Of a stretch of DNA of 64,000 nucleotides, positions 47,991-56,578 are shown piece after piece; positions within the stretch are counted from its first letter, which is position 1; each line of letters begins with the position of its first letter. Source of the stretch: Bifidobacterium animalis subsp. animalis ATCC 25527 (GTDB taxonomy: Bacteria; Actinomycetota; Actinomycetes; Actinomycetales; Bifidobacteriaceae); NCBI RefSeq assembly GCF_000260715.1, contig NC_017834.1, positions 1,612,001 through 1,676,000 of the forward strand, read 5' to 3'. The notes below the pieces were generated by a model. That model made no database searches and was not told the origin of the DNA. It was given only the letters and a program-made list of their open reading frames with translations. The position numbers were made by a program, and so were the translations under genes.

Positions 47991-48665
47991 TCATTCCAAT
48001 GATGCCCGGGTAACCAGCGGAGCCAAGGTCATCAGTCCACACCCATAGGCTTTTGCCGGCCCTATACCCTCGACCAAAGCTCTGCGAAGCCGATCAGGAT
48101 CATCAATGGCAAGGATTCCCTCGAAAGTCGCTCTGACCAAGGTCACACGCGAGCTCTTCCGGCGGAATGACACCAATCCGGAATCACGAATACGCAGTTC
48201 CGGCTGCTCCAGTCGATTGATGGTCATATGACAGCCGGCTTTACGCAGTTTGTCGAATATCCACTCCTCTTGATCATCGACTTTCACCAGTGGCGTTCGA
48301 CTCCCTCGGGTCACAAATCCTTCAGAAGGCAACGTTTTGGTTGGATTGGCGGTGAGCCGGAACACCCGTTCCTGGCCACATTCAAGTCGATCGAGGAAGG
48401 GTTCATACTCGCAGCTGGAAATCGCCTTGGGCTCCACGCCCAGCTCCTCATTCAACACGGTCGCGTCGGGCGCCACGGCAGAGACAATATAGAGACGGAA
48501 CATCTTTCCATTGCCATCCGTGTCCAATCGCCACAATGTCCGTTCCTTGGTGGAGCCGCCATCTGTTGCACGAGCGACTACCGCATGGATTCGTTCCAAA
48601 GAACCGAATATGCGCAGCGCTCGCCGATCTTTTGGATTCACCAGCACTCTGGAGAACATGGCCAT
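47991..48665 (-). CDS. cas6e: Cas6e crRNA endoribonuclease
   Basis: A 224-residue Cas6e/CasE: MAMFSRVLVNPKDRRALRIFGSLERIHAVVA, with a His at about position 27 (IHAVV) as the likely catalytic residue, and the glycine-rich loop VEGIGPAKAYGCGLMTLAPL at the C-terminus. It cuts the pre-crRNA at the base of the repeat hairpin and stays bound to the 3' handle. The start has AGGAGG upstream within the last codons of cas5e. The hairpins of the short CRISPR-like unit at 56282-56370 would be possible extra substrates. Confidence 0.94.
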   Translation of the reverse strand: MAMFSRVLVNPKDRRALRIFGSLERIHAVVARATDGGSTKERTLWRLDTDGNGKMFRLYIVSAVAPDATVLNEELGVEPKAISSCEYEPFLDRLECGQERVFRLTANPTKTLPSEGFVTRGSRTPLVKVDDQEEWIFDKLRKAGCHMTINRLEQPELRIRDSGLVSFRRKSSRVTLVRATFEGILAIDDPDRLRRALVEGIGPAKAYGCGLMTLAPLVTRASLE

Positions 48666-48667
48666 GG

Positions 48668-49441
48668 TTATTCCACCTCCTGTCGTACAGCATCGAAGAA
48701 ATCGGCATCGTTCAGGTTGGAGAGCTCACCAGACCCTGTAGGCACAGCGGCATCTCCTCTACTGCTATTGGCGGACAGGCCGGGAGTGGCCTCATACGAA
48801 CGCCGATATCGTCGGAGTTTCCATTGCCTTCTCTCGGGATTGAAATTCACAGGCTCGTCGGCCAGTGTCTCCAAGACGCCGCTTTCTGTAGACTCCTCCA
48901 CCGTTGGCTCAATTCTCATTTCAAGGAAAGGGCGCCCATCTTGAGTATTTAGCACTCTGCGCCGATACCAGTCAGCAGCCTTCCAGGGCGCATTGGACAA
49001 TGCGGATTCTAGGGAACCCTCGGTGATCCATGTCTCGATTGGTCCAGCAGGTGGACATGAGCGACGTCCGAGGAATAGCTGATAGAACGGAGTATGCAAG
49101 GCTTGGGCGTAGTTCTCCAACGAGTCCCTATCCCCTTCCACTCCTACAACGAACACGGCGTCCTGAATGTAGAAGCGAGTAGACAGCGGGAGCATTTTCC
49201 CGTGTTCGTCCATCGCAGTGTGGTAGTCGGACAGCACGGTTCCAGGCTGGTCAGCACGAACACCGAATCGCAATCCTCTGAATCGCGACAGACTCTCAGT
49301 GCGTCCTACGCCCAAGGCGGCCGCGATCATGCCAATCACCCCGCTCTTGGTGGGCATCATCTCCGTCTCACGCCGGGTGAAACGGCTTGAGGAACCCCAT
49401 GATTGCATGGGGCCTTTGAGCACCATCATCAAAACAGACAT
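48668..49441 (-). CDS. cas5e: Cascade subunit Cas5e
   Basis: A 257-residue Cas5e/CasD. It begins SVLMMVLKGPMQSWGSSSRF and TRRETEMMPTKSGVIGMIAA, the characteristic N-terminal motif, and has FLGRRSCPPAGPIE in the thumb region. It caps the 5' handle of the crRNA and contacts the first Cas7. The start at 49441 is chosen because GGGGAG sits 5 nt upstream in the last codons of cas7e; the GTG two codons earlier overlaps that site. Confidence 0.94.
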   Translation of the reverse strand: MSVLMMVLKGPMQSWGSSSRFTRRETEMMPTKSGVIGMIAAALGVGRTESLSRFRGLRFGVRADQPGTVLSDYHTAMDEHGKMLPLSTRFYIQDAVFVVGVEGDRDSLENYAQALHTPFYQLFLGRRSCPPAGPIETWITEGSLESALSNAPWKAADWYRRRVLNTQDGRPFLEMRIEPTVEESTESGVLETLADEPVNFNPERRQWKLRRYRRSYEATPGLSANSSRGDAAVPTGSGELSNLNDADFFDAVRQEVE

Positions 49442-49443
49442 GG

Positions 49444-50622
49444 TCACTCCCCAGCCAGACGCTGTTCCACGATATGTTCCACATCATCGATGAGCGCCTT
49501 GAGATTGGTCGGTTCAGCCAATAGATTCGCGGCCTTGGTATTGTCACCGATGCGAATCACCCACGTGGCAATTGGAGCCGTCCCGTAGGCTTCGTCGATT
49601 TGCTGCTCACGTTCGACCAAGGCTTCCGTCGCATGCTCCACGTAATCCGGACGCACCGGTCGCTCGAATGCACCGACCAAGTTCACCGCCTGAGTGTCAC
49701 GAATGTTGACGATGACAAGTTCGGGCAGTGTACCCTGCGCGAACGAGTTAATCTTGCCTTGCGGCATGCTGGTCACGAATGCACGGATGAATGTGCCCAC
49801 TGCTTTGGCCGTCGTCTTCGGATCGCCGAGCGTGTCGTTTAGACGATTGGCGTCCACGTTGGCATAGCGGTAGAACGTCGCTGCATTGAATTCAATCTCG
49901 CCAAGCATGGCGGCACCTTGATCGCCGCCCTCGTTCTCATCGTGGAAATCATTCTTGGCGTCATCGACCGCCGTATAGTAATCGGACTCGGTGTCCACCG
50001 CTTGAACACTGATGGCATGTGCGACCTGCGCGGCGGCATCCACGTTCAGATCCGTGTCGTCCGCAACCATTCGGCCAAACAGGGCCACATCGATGGCCTT
50101 GTCATCTTGCACGATCTTCTTGATATCCTTCTTATGCGCCTTGATTGCCGCTTCAAATGCCTTCTGGTCTCCGGCTTCCCTCCAAGCATTGACGGCGAAT
50201 TGGGCAAGACGATCATACTGCCTATTGCCAAGGAACAGCAAGTATGTGGATTGCCTCGCTTTCTCTTCGTCCTCATTGTTGGCGTTCTTCTTTTTACGGG
50301 GCGCCGTGAGCTTGATCCCCGCACCCGTTTCCAATACGGTTTCCGCCATCTTCTCAGAGTCATCGGAGAGCGAGGCATCCAGATTGTCGATGGCGGTGCG
50401 CAACTTGTCCACAACATGCTTGGTGCGCACTCCCAAGTCCTGCTCGCCCAGCAATTCACGGAACATCAATCGGGTCGGACGCTTCCATGCCTGACTCGAT
50501 ACCCGAGCTCGAGTGACACCGCCATATTCGACTGTCTTCGGGCTGCCGGTATCGTCGCGGTTCAGATTCGCGGATGCTGTGGTTTCGAGAGCATGGATTT
50601 CCGCAATCGTTCGGTTGGTCAT
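49444..50622 (-). CDS. cas7e: Cascade backbone Cas7e
   Basis: A 392-residue Cas7e/CasC: EIHALETTASANLNRDDTGSPKTVEYGG, RARVSSQAWKRPTRLMFREL, and GEIEFNAATFYRYANVD in the middle. Six copies form the crRNA-binding spine of Cascade, with every sixth spacer base flipped out. The ATG at 50622 is chosen for AAAGGA upstream (about 7 nt); the frame opens 17 codons earlier, overlapping cse2. Its stop lies inside the Shine-Dalgarno region of cas5e. Confidence 0.95.
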   Translation of the reverse strand: MTNRTIAEIHALETTASANLNRDDTGSPKTVEYGGVTRARVSSQAWKRPTRLMFRELLGEQDLGVRTKHVVDKLRTAIDNLDASLSDDSEKMAETVLETGAGIKLTAPRKKKNANNEDEEKARQSTYLLFLGNRQYDRLAQFAVNAWREAGDQKAFEAAIKAHKKDIKKIVQDDKAIDVALFGRMVADDTDLNVDAAAQVAHAISVQAVDTESDYYTAVDDAKNDFHDENEGGDQGAAMLGEIEFNAATFYRYANVDANRLNDTLGDPKTTAKAVGTFIRAFVTSMPQGKINSFAQGTLPELVIVNIRDTQAVNLVGAFERPVRPDYVEHATEALVEREQQIDEAYGTAPIATWVIRIGDNTKAANLLAEPTNLKALIDDVEHIVEQRLAGE

Positions 50623-50669
50623 TTTAGATCCTTTCATTGTCTTGTGTTTTGTTGTGTTGGTGGATGTGG

Positions 50670-51338
50670 TCATTCGTCACTGGCTGCATTCATTGCGGCA
50701 CGGTAACCGCTCTGGTAATCACGCCCCCATTGCAGCCTCACCAGATTCGCGGTTTCGCGGCCTCGGCGCAGCCTGACAAGATCCTGGGCAAGCAGTCCAT
50801 AGTTGAGGGGAATTTCCTCTCGTTTCAGCAGTTTGATCAAACGCCGAGCATGATGGGACATTTCCGCCCACCCATTGGCCGTTTGCATCTTGTCAAAGGT
50901 TGAGCGAATCCCTTTTTCGTTGAAATTGCCATAGGCAATCATTCCCACGGCTCGTCCCAACGACATATTGGAATCCGTCTGCATGGATTGCTCACGATGG
51001 GATTGTTGCTGCACCGCGAATAAAGTCATGGCGAGATGGGCTGCCATTTCTTCGGCTGTAGGGGCGCAGTCATGTGGCACCCTATAGGGATATATGGCGG
51101 CATCATCCTCGTCCGGCACGGTCCATACGAAAATATCCGGATCCGCCCCGACCTCATGTCCGGCCGCATGCGCGAGTTGCGCAATGGCGGCAACCGCTTT
51201 TGAATCGTTGCCTATGTAGCCTCCAGCGGTTGCTTTGTCCGAGCCGCCGCCGGTTGCCAGCATGGCAGCTTTGCGCGCAACCCATTGCCCAAACGGCGAT
51301 AGGCGGATTTTCCCCTCGTCGCTGTTTTCGTTCATCAT
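50670..51338 (-). CDS. cse2: Cascade small subunit Cse2
   Basis: A 222-residue, mostly helical Cse2/CasB protein: LSPFGQWVARKAAMLATGGG, TLFAVQQQSHREQSMQTDSN-type middle and REEIPLNYGLLAQDLVRLR. Two copies form the belly of Cascade and stabilise the R-loop. The ATG at 51338 has AAGGAGA 7 nt upstream, partly within the last codons of cas8e. Confidence 0.9.
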   Translation of the reverse strand: MMNENSDEGKIRLSPFGQWVARKAAMLATGGGSDKATAGGYIGNDSKAVAAIAQLAHAAGHEVGADPDIFVWTVPDEDDAAIYPYRVPHDCAPTAEEMAAHLAMTLFAVQQQSHREQSMQTDSNMSLGRAVGMIAYGNFNEKGIRSTFDKMQTANGWAEMSHHARRLIKLLKREEIPLNYGLLAQDLVRLRRGRETANLVRLQWGRDYQSGYRAAMNAASDE

Positions 51339-51340
51339 GG

Positions 51341-53026
51341 TCACTCTCCTTCCTTGGGAATGATGGTATTGATTTTTGCCCTGAACCAGATTTGTGCGAC
51401 TGCAGCGTCATAATGCCTGGACGTGGTCTCGCCTGTCTTCGGATTCCTCGAACTGATTTCCCTGCCCACAATCGCCTGTGGTGACGCTTGCTGGGACAGA
51501 TCGTCGCACAGTCGATACAGCAAAGACTTTGCGGTCTTTTTCCACCGGGCGATATCTTCGTCAATCGTCTCCTCGGTGACCGTCGCTATCCACTGTCTGA
51601 AGGCATAATCAAATTGCGAATATGCTAACTCGTGGGCGTGTGCCCGGGGCGTCTCCTCCGGCCTTCCCGCCGCTTTGGCGAGGTTACCGGCGAATCCAGC
51701 CAGTTCTCTAATCCCTGCGTCGACGATGTTCACGGCTTTTGCAATCGCATCGCCGACCTGAGGGTTCTTGGAGGTCAGCACGCTGAGGTTGAGATCCAGT
51801 TTGTCGTCGACAATGGTGTCGATCACCGCCTCCTGATTGCCATATTCCACCCCATAAGCATGAATGCGGATGGGCATGTCCAGCGATGTTCCCAACTGGA
51901 GTTGCTGTAGCCAATTGAACGTAAGAGGCCGGAGTCGTTCCGGAACGCTGGCCACATCATAGGCGTCAGCCACGGTAATGGTGGGGAGGTTTCGCCACAA
52001 GGCTCTGGAGGGGTCATGCTTGCGGGGCATGTACACCACAGGAATCTTGAGCTTCTTCTCCTGTGCATCGCTGCGACGCCACGAAGTCATGGGTTCGTAG
52101 TTCTCGGCATTTTGTGGCTTAAGTCGGTCGCCGTTGCAAATCAGCACGCCATTCACCGTCTCGCCATCATGAGATAGGAGAATTCGTCTGGACTGCCAGG
52201 TGTACAACGTCGCGGGTCCATGGAAGTAGCGAGGCACACCCGTGCTTTCCGCCGGCTGATCATAACCGTCCTGGGCGCACTGCGTAAGTGGCGGGCGTTC
52301 CCATATGGGAGTATCGGTGGTCCAATCTACATCCATATGCCCCGCACTAATCGCGTGCCTACTCACATAATTGAGCATGAGCGTGGTCCACAAGTCATTG
52401 CCCTCACAGATATAACCGCCAAGATGCCCGCTCCATGCGACTCCGATTGGGTACCCTTTTCCGCCTTTCACTCGTGGATCGCCCACGGCACCGGATTTGA
52501 TGCCCGATGGGTCGAACGCTTGCACAGTGACGAGCCAGCGAGCAGCCTCCGCCGCCGACATCGTTTGAAGGGACTCACCACCTCGAATGGTGAACAGGCG
52601 ATCTCCAGCGGGGACGTCGAGAATAATGCGTTCCAAGCCGGAAACCTCATGCTTCGCGGTATGCAGTCCCGCGACCTGATAGAACGGCTGTTTCGCATCG
52701 AACAGGTCGAAACGATCATGATAGGCATCGCAATACTGTTCAATGCGATGCCATACATCCTCATCTTCCGGCCCTCGTTCATACAACCCCCACCAGGCAT
52801 CTTCATTGAAATCATTCCCCAAAGAGCCATAGACAATCGCCTCCAGAAGTCGAACCAACGCAAATTGCTGTATGGTGTTGTCGCCGGTAAGACACTCGAT
52901 GTCCTTCGCACGCCTCAACGTCTCTTTGATGGACAGCTCGAGAACGGCGCCATTCTGTTTCATGATGACCTGCAGCCATTGCCTATCCATCAAATTGAAT
53001 GACGTGTTGTCATTTCCTATTGACAT
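51341..53026 (-). CDS. cas8e: Cascade large subunit Cas8e (Cse1)
   Basis: A 561-residue Cse1/CasA: SFNLMDRQWLQVIMKQNGAV, ECLTGDNTIQQFALVRLLEAI and RFDLFDAKQPFYQVAGL, followed by the C-terminal four-helix bundle. It recognises the PAM and recruits Cas3. The start overlaps the last 17 bases of cas3. Its exact PAM preference cannot be read from sequence, but the spacing of the self-match described for 56282-56410 fits an AAG PAM. Confidence 0.93.
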   Translation of the reverse strand: MSIGNDNTSFNLMDRQWLQVIMKQNGAVLELSIKETLRRAKDIECLTGDNTIQQFALVRLLEAIVYGSLGNDFNEDAWWGLYERGPEDEDVWHRIEQYCDAYHDRFDLFDAKQPFYQVAGLHTAKHEVSGLERIILDVPAGDRLFTIRGGESLQTMSAAEAARWLVTVQAFDPSGIKSGAVGDPRVKGGKGYPIGVAWSGHLGGYICEGNDLWTTLMLNYVSRHAISAGHMDVDWTTDTPIWERPPLTQCAQDGYDQPAESTGVPRYFHGPATLYTWQSRRILLSHDGETVNGVLICNGDRLKPQNAENYEPMTSWRRSDAQEKKLKIPVVYMPRKHDPSRALWRNLPTITVADAYDVASVPERLRPLTFNWLQQLQLGTSLDMPIRIHAYGVEYGNQEAVIDTIVDDKLDLNLSVLTSKNPQVGDAIAKAVNIVDAGIRELAGFAGNLAKAAGRPEETPRAHAHELAYSQFDYAFRQWIATVTEETIDEDIARWKKTAKSLLYRLCDDLSQQASPQAIVGREISSRNPKTGETTSRHYDAAVAQIWFRAKINTIIPKEGE

Positions 53027-56000
53027 GGGCTTCCCATCCTTTCTGTGGTGAGTAACGAATCCTCAATTCTCGGCATATCTTGTTCCCTTTCCTGTCACTG
53101 GTCTTCACTTGGAGCGTCGTCTCTCCATTGTGGTCAAGAATCAATGGAAGTTGCCCGCTCAACAGTCGCTCCTGCTGCATGAGGACATGCCATGTCGCAG
53201 GTGTCGCAAATTCAATTGCATTGATCACGGCGTCCAGATTCAAATAGGACACAGAACTACTTCCAAGTGAGATGGTGCATGCCAGCACCGCTTGCACTTG
53301 GTCAGGGGTTGGTGCGTCAAAACCTTGTGGCAACCTGCGCGGCGCGGCAGTCGACACCCATTCCGGAATCATCAATGTTCCATCCGCATCCTGTTGCAGC
53401 ACTATGACTTCGAAGGAATCGTCACCATCGCGTACGGCCGCCCTGGCCTGTCTCGACATCCCGTCTCCAGCGCCTTCCACATCGGATATGCATGTGGTAA
53501 GCCAGTCGTCCAACGCAAATGGATGGCGCGTGTTGCGCTGCGGTGCCATCAAGCTGAATACACGTGCTTTACTACGACTGTCTGCCAAATGTTCCATAAG
53601 TGCTGCATGTGCTTCAATCTCCACCTCGCGCCATTCCGCTCGGCACCGGAGGGTGCCGTCCTCATAGACGGACTGCACGAGCCTTGAAATATCACCCGGA
53701 AGATTCACAGTACTGGCTCGATCAGGCTCGATGCCGAGCATCGCCAATGTGCGCAGCAGGAAGAATGGTTGGTACACACGAGTGATCCCTGCGGAAAAGC
53801 CAGGAGCGGCATCCCTGTTCCATGTGACCCCGGTGATGTACATCCGCGCTTGCCGGAGTGGCTCAGGTCGTTCGGATTCCCCTTCACCCCGACGATGACG
53901 GTGCAAGCGCCCCGCACGTTGCAGGATGAGATCCGCAGGAGCGACATCGGTGATCATCATGTCGAAATCGACATCGAGTGACTGCTCCACCACTTGTGTT
54001 GCCACAACAATCCCTTGCCGCATCTCCGATGTACTGGATTTACCGAATCGGAGGAGAAGATTCTGATCGATGTCCGACCTATCACATGCCAGAAAACGGG
54101 CATGGTCCAACAGCACATCCATGTGGCTTCCGAATTCCTTCTGGAGGAGATCGAATGTGTGCTGTGCTCGAGATACCGTGTTCCTAATGACCACCGCGCA
54201 ACCGCTTTCGTGCAGTTGCTTGCGCAATAATGCAACCAATGCTTCATCGGAATCATCGATAAGGCTCATTTGCACGTCTATCGCACGCCCGGAAGCAGCA
54301 GGACTGACTGATCGGGGAATGCCATCGCCCTCAACCAAGCTGATGAGAGGGTATCGCAGATCCAATGGTTTTGCGGCCGAAGGCTTCTCTCCGCTTCCAG
54401 CAGAAGGTTTAGTCAATTGGTTGGGCAACGAATGCCGCATAGGCAATGACCATGCACGTGATTTGTTCTGTGTCTGCTCCTTTTCGATTTGTGTGGCAAT
54501 CGCCTTATCGCCCTCCAAAGCCTGAAGGAAATGGGCACCAGCTTTATACGCCCGCAAGAAGGCCTCGCGCCTATCCTGCGGAAGTGTGGCACTGAGCATG
54601 ATGACCGGTACCTCATATGCCCCAAGCCACGAAAGTGCATTCTCCATATACACGTTCATATAAGCGGTGTTGGAATGGACCTCATCGAGAATAACCACTT
54701 TCCCACTAAGCGCCAAGTGACGAAGCACCACATGCTTGCTCTGAAGAGCGGCCATAAGCACCTGATCGATTGTGCCAATCACAAAGTCGGAAAGATTTCC
54801 ACGTTTGGGGCCGGTCAGCCAAGAATTGACCACCGCCTGCACGGCACCTCGTTCGCGGGGCGAATCTTGCGAATATTCGTCATCCACATAACCAAATGAT
54901 GTATGCGAAAAGATCTTATCCCGAATTGCCGGATCATCAAACCATTCCTCGCGCAGCCGCACATATTCCGGATTCTGATCATGCTTGGCCTGCGCCAGAA
55001 ACACGGAACCCAATTCCATGCCGTGTTGGGCGGGAAGATGTCCAATCCACTGGAGAGCGCGATGAAACATGGCATTCACCGTTGCTCGTGTGGGCAGCGC
55101 ATAATAAATGCCTCCACAATGGAATCGCGAAGCCAGAATTTCCGCAGCGGTCAACGCCGCCTCAGTCTTCCCCTCGCCCATATTCGCTTCGATGATCATA
55201 AGCCCCGGCTTTTCCATCGTCGAGGCGAGATCAACCGCTTCACGTTGCATCGGCCTCAGTCGGGCACCAGAAAGGTCGAACCGTGAAGCAAACAAATCGT
55301 CGGGAGATAGACCCGATGTATCAGCTTCCCATGGGCGCGGCAACGCCAGAAGCCGCCATGCTCGTCGAGAACGGCGATGCGAGTCATAACCAAGCTCGTC
55401 CGCTTCGCCATCATTCAGTGGGAAAAGTCTGGAGTCGCTTGCAATCCAGTCCGATTCAATCACCATGCCCGTAAGCAATGCTTGGGAACGGCTACGAATT
55501 GGCCGGTTGTTCAATCGGTCAATCGTCGACTGAAAATCGGTCACACCCGCAGCCCAATCGACGAGCTCCATCCTGACCGCCTCCCAATCCGCGTCACCGA
55601 CATAGGTCGTCGCATCATAGCTGTTGAGCAGCCGCTTCTTCTCATCGGTAATGCAGGTTCCATGATGCCCGGCAACGATTGACGCCAATCCATGCGCCAA
55701 CGACCCTACCTGAGTGTTCAGCTTCTGTCGTGAGGCCCATCGTAGTAATGCCTTATACCCCACCAGCTCGTGCCGATATTGCGAGCGCTCCTTGGTATGG
55801 GCAATACCGCTAGGAATGTGCAGACCACTTTCGCGAACGCGATCTGCAAAATAATCATTCTGCACTTCAAAGGCTGGCGACGCCTTGCCTACATCATGCA
55901 CCATCGCAAGGAAGGTAAGGACGCTTACGGCATTCGTCTCGCCACCCAGATCCTCACACAACAATTTTTTATCCTTCTCGGGAATGGCATATTTCCACAA

Positions 56001-56144
56001 CAGTTCCGATATGGCGGCCGTATCCCTCATATGCTGCCACAGCCGCAGATAGCGGTGGTCATTGAGATCTGCCGAGAATGCCGTTTTCGCCCAAACGCAA
56101 AGCGCACGTGCCGATAAATCAGGTCGACCGTAACAGTCTCTCAT
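53010..56144 (-). CDS. cas3: CRISPR-associated helicase/nuclease Cas3
   Basis: A 1044-residue Cas3 with the HD nuclease first (FLAMVHDVGKASPAFEVQ, then VGYKALLRW and SIVAGHHGTCI), and a superfamily 2 helicase after it. Walker A is MIIEANMGEGKTEAALT, DEVH is in VVILDEVHSNTAYMN, and motif VI is in LQRAGRLHRHRR. It degrades target DNA after recruitment by Cascade. The ATG at 56144 is chosen because AAGGGGGT lies about 5 nt upstream; the frame opens with a TTG 14 codons earlier. It is the first gene of the cas operon; a promoter is predicted at 56237-56265. Confidence 0.95.
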   Translation of the reverse strand: MRDCYGRPDLSARALCVWAKTAFSADLNDHRYLRLWQHMRDTAAISELLWKYAIPEKDKKLLCEDLGGETNAVSVLTFLAMVHDVGKASPAFEVQNDYFADRVRESGLHIPSGIAHTKERSQYRHELVGYKALLRWASRQKLNTQVGSLAHGLASIVAGHHGTCITDEKKRLLNSYDATTYVGDADWEAVRMELVDWAAGVTDFQSTIDRLNNRPIRSRSQALLTGMVIESDWIASDSRLFPLNDGEADELGYDSHRRSRRAWRLLALPRPWEADTSGLSPDDLFASRFDLSGARLRPMQREAVDLASTMEKPGLMIIEANMGEGKTEAALTAAEILASRFHCGGIYYALPTRATVNAMFHRALQWIGHLPAQHGMELGSVFLAQAKHDQNPEYVRLREEWFDDPAIRDKIFSHTSFGYVDDEYSQDSPRERGAVQAVVNSWLTGPKRGNLSDFVIGTIDQVLMAALQSKHVVLRHLALSGKVVILDEVHSNTAYMNVYMENALSWLGAYEVPVIMLSATLPQDRREAFLRAYKAGAHFLQALEGDKAIATQIEKEQTQNKSRAWSLPMRHSLPNQLTKPSAGSGEKPSAAKPLDLRYPLISLVEGDGIPRSVSPAASGRAIDVQMSLIDDSDEALVALLRKQLHESGCAVVIRNTVSRAQHTFDLLQKEFGSHMDVLLDHARFLACDRSDIDQNLLLRFGKSSTSEMRQGIVVATQVVEQSLDVDFDMMITDVAPADLILQRAGRLHRHRRGEGESERPEPLRQARMYITGVTWNRDAAPGFSAGITRVYQPFFLLRTLAMLGIEPDRASTVNLPGDISRLVQSVYEDGTLRCRAEWREVEIEAHAALMEHLADSRSKARVFSLMAPQRNTRHPFALDDWLTTCISDVEGAGDGMSRQARAAVRDGDDSFEVIVLQQDADGTLMIPEWVSTAAPRRLPQGFDAPTPDQVQAVLACTISLGSSSVSYLNLDAVINAIEFATPATWHVLMQQERLLSGQLPLILDHNGETTLQVKTSDRKGNKICRELRIRYSPQKGWEAHVNRK

Positions 56145-56236
56145 GCACACCCCCTTCGCGATGTCCAACGCCATTCCAAGTACCAAAACTTCGATCTAGA
56201 ATGGTTGTAGGTCATTCAGTGATTCAAATTGCTTTC

Positions 56237-56265
56237 ACATTACTACCTTTCCAAATGAAAAGCAA
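56237..56265 (-). promoter_or_regulatory. Predicted promoter of the cas operon
   Basis: On the minus strand TTGCTT (-35, 56260-56265) and TAATGT (-10, 56237-56242) are separated by 17 bp. Transcription would start near 56230 and leave about 85 nt of leader before cas3. The -10 lies inside the partial protospacer matched by the adjacent CRISPR-like unit. Confidence 0.55.
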
Positions 56266-56281
56266 ATCTATTCCCCTCATC

Positions 56282-56410
56282 TCCTTACCCCCGCTCATGC
56301 GGGGCAAATTACCGCTCTCAATATCGAGAGCACATCACTACCGGATCATTCTCGCTCATGCAAGACAAACCCAGACCGAGTTCGATCACCCGCTGATGTG
56401 CGGATGAAAT
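56282..56410 (-). ncRNA. CRISPR-like mini-unit upstream of cas3, possible cas-regulating RNA (CreR type)
   Basis: Two degenerate repeats (56282-56309 and 56343-56370, or from 56342 with the extra C) flank a spacer-like segment of exactly 33 nt, in the array orientation. Read on the minus strand, the 5' repeat is GTTTGTCTTGCATGAG followed by CGAGAATGATCCG. It keeps the handle ATGATCCG and its stem arms TCTTGC/GCGAGA still pair at all six positions (one G-U), although they differ from CCCCGC/GCGGGG. The 3' repeat keeps the normal stem and has the same loop ATGA, but lacks a handle. A third weaker hairpin repeat lies at 56382-56410. The segment starts GTAGTGATGTG and matches 10 of 11 positions in the cas3 promoter next to an AAG PAM. 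CreR-type RNAs, known in other type I systems, guide Cascade to repress cas genes. Confidence 0.65.
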
Positions 56411-56440
56411 GATGGGAATGGTTCTTACCGGCGAAATTCA

Positions 56441-56460
56441 TATTACCAATACTGGTAATA
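56441..56460. promoter_or_regulatory. 20-bp operator-like palindrome
   Basis: TATTACCA and TGGTAATA are perfect 8-bp arms separated by ATAC, 30 bp upstream of the mini-unit on the minus strand. A minus-strand -10-like TAATAT (19 bp from TTACAC) overlaps it. It looks like a dimer-binding site controlling the mini-unit promoter; the regulator is unknown. Confidence 0.5.
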
Positions 56461-56516
56461 TCATGTGTAATCGATTCAGCAGACTCCGCAGATTTGCGAC
56501 AGGCTCCGATAGCTCC

Positions 56517-56566
56517 TTGCGTAAAAAGAGACACCATTAGCGGCTTACTCGTCTCCAATTACGCAA
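56517..56566. repeat. TGCGTAA hairpin element, copy 1
   Basis: Inverted repeat TTGCGTAA-AAA-GAGAC at 56517-56532 with GTCTC-CAA-TTACGCAA at 56551-56566; three mismatches in 16 bp. It is located just after the thrB stop and probably acts as its terminator. Three related elements lie at 59064, 59186 and 60908. Confidence 0.65.
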
Positions 56567-56578
56567 AAGAGGCTGGAG

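Noticed and set aside
56221..56281. A further degenerate repeat one period before 56282
   Set aside because: At the expected position there is no similarity to the repeat; only the promoter region is seen.
56346..56558. 70-codon minus-strand frame between cas3 and thrB
   Set aside because: Starts with TTG inside a hairpin element, has no Shine-Dalgarno and runs through the degenerate repeats. It was considered as a possible toxin gene of a creTA-like module, but nothing supports that.
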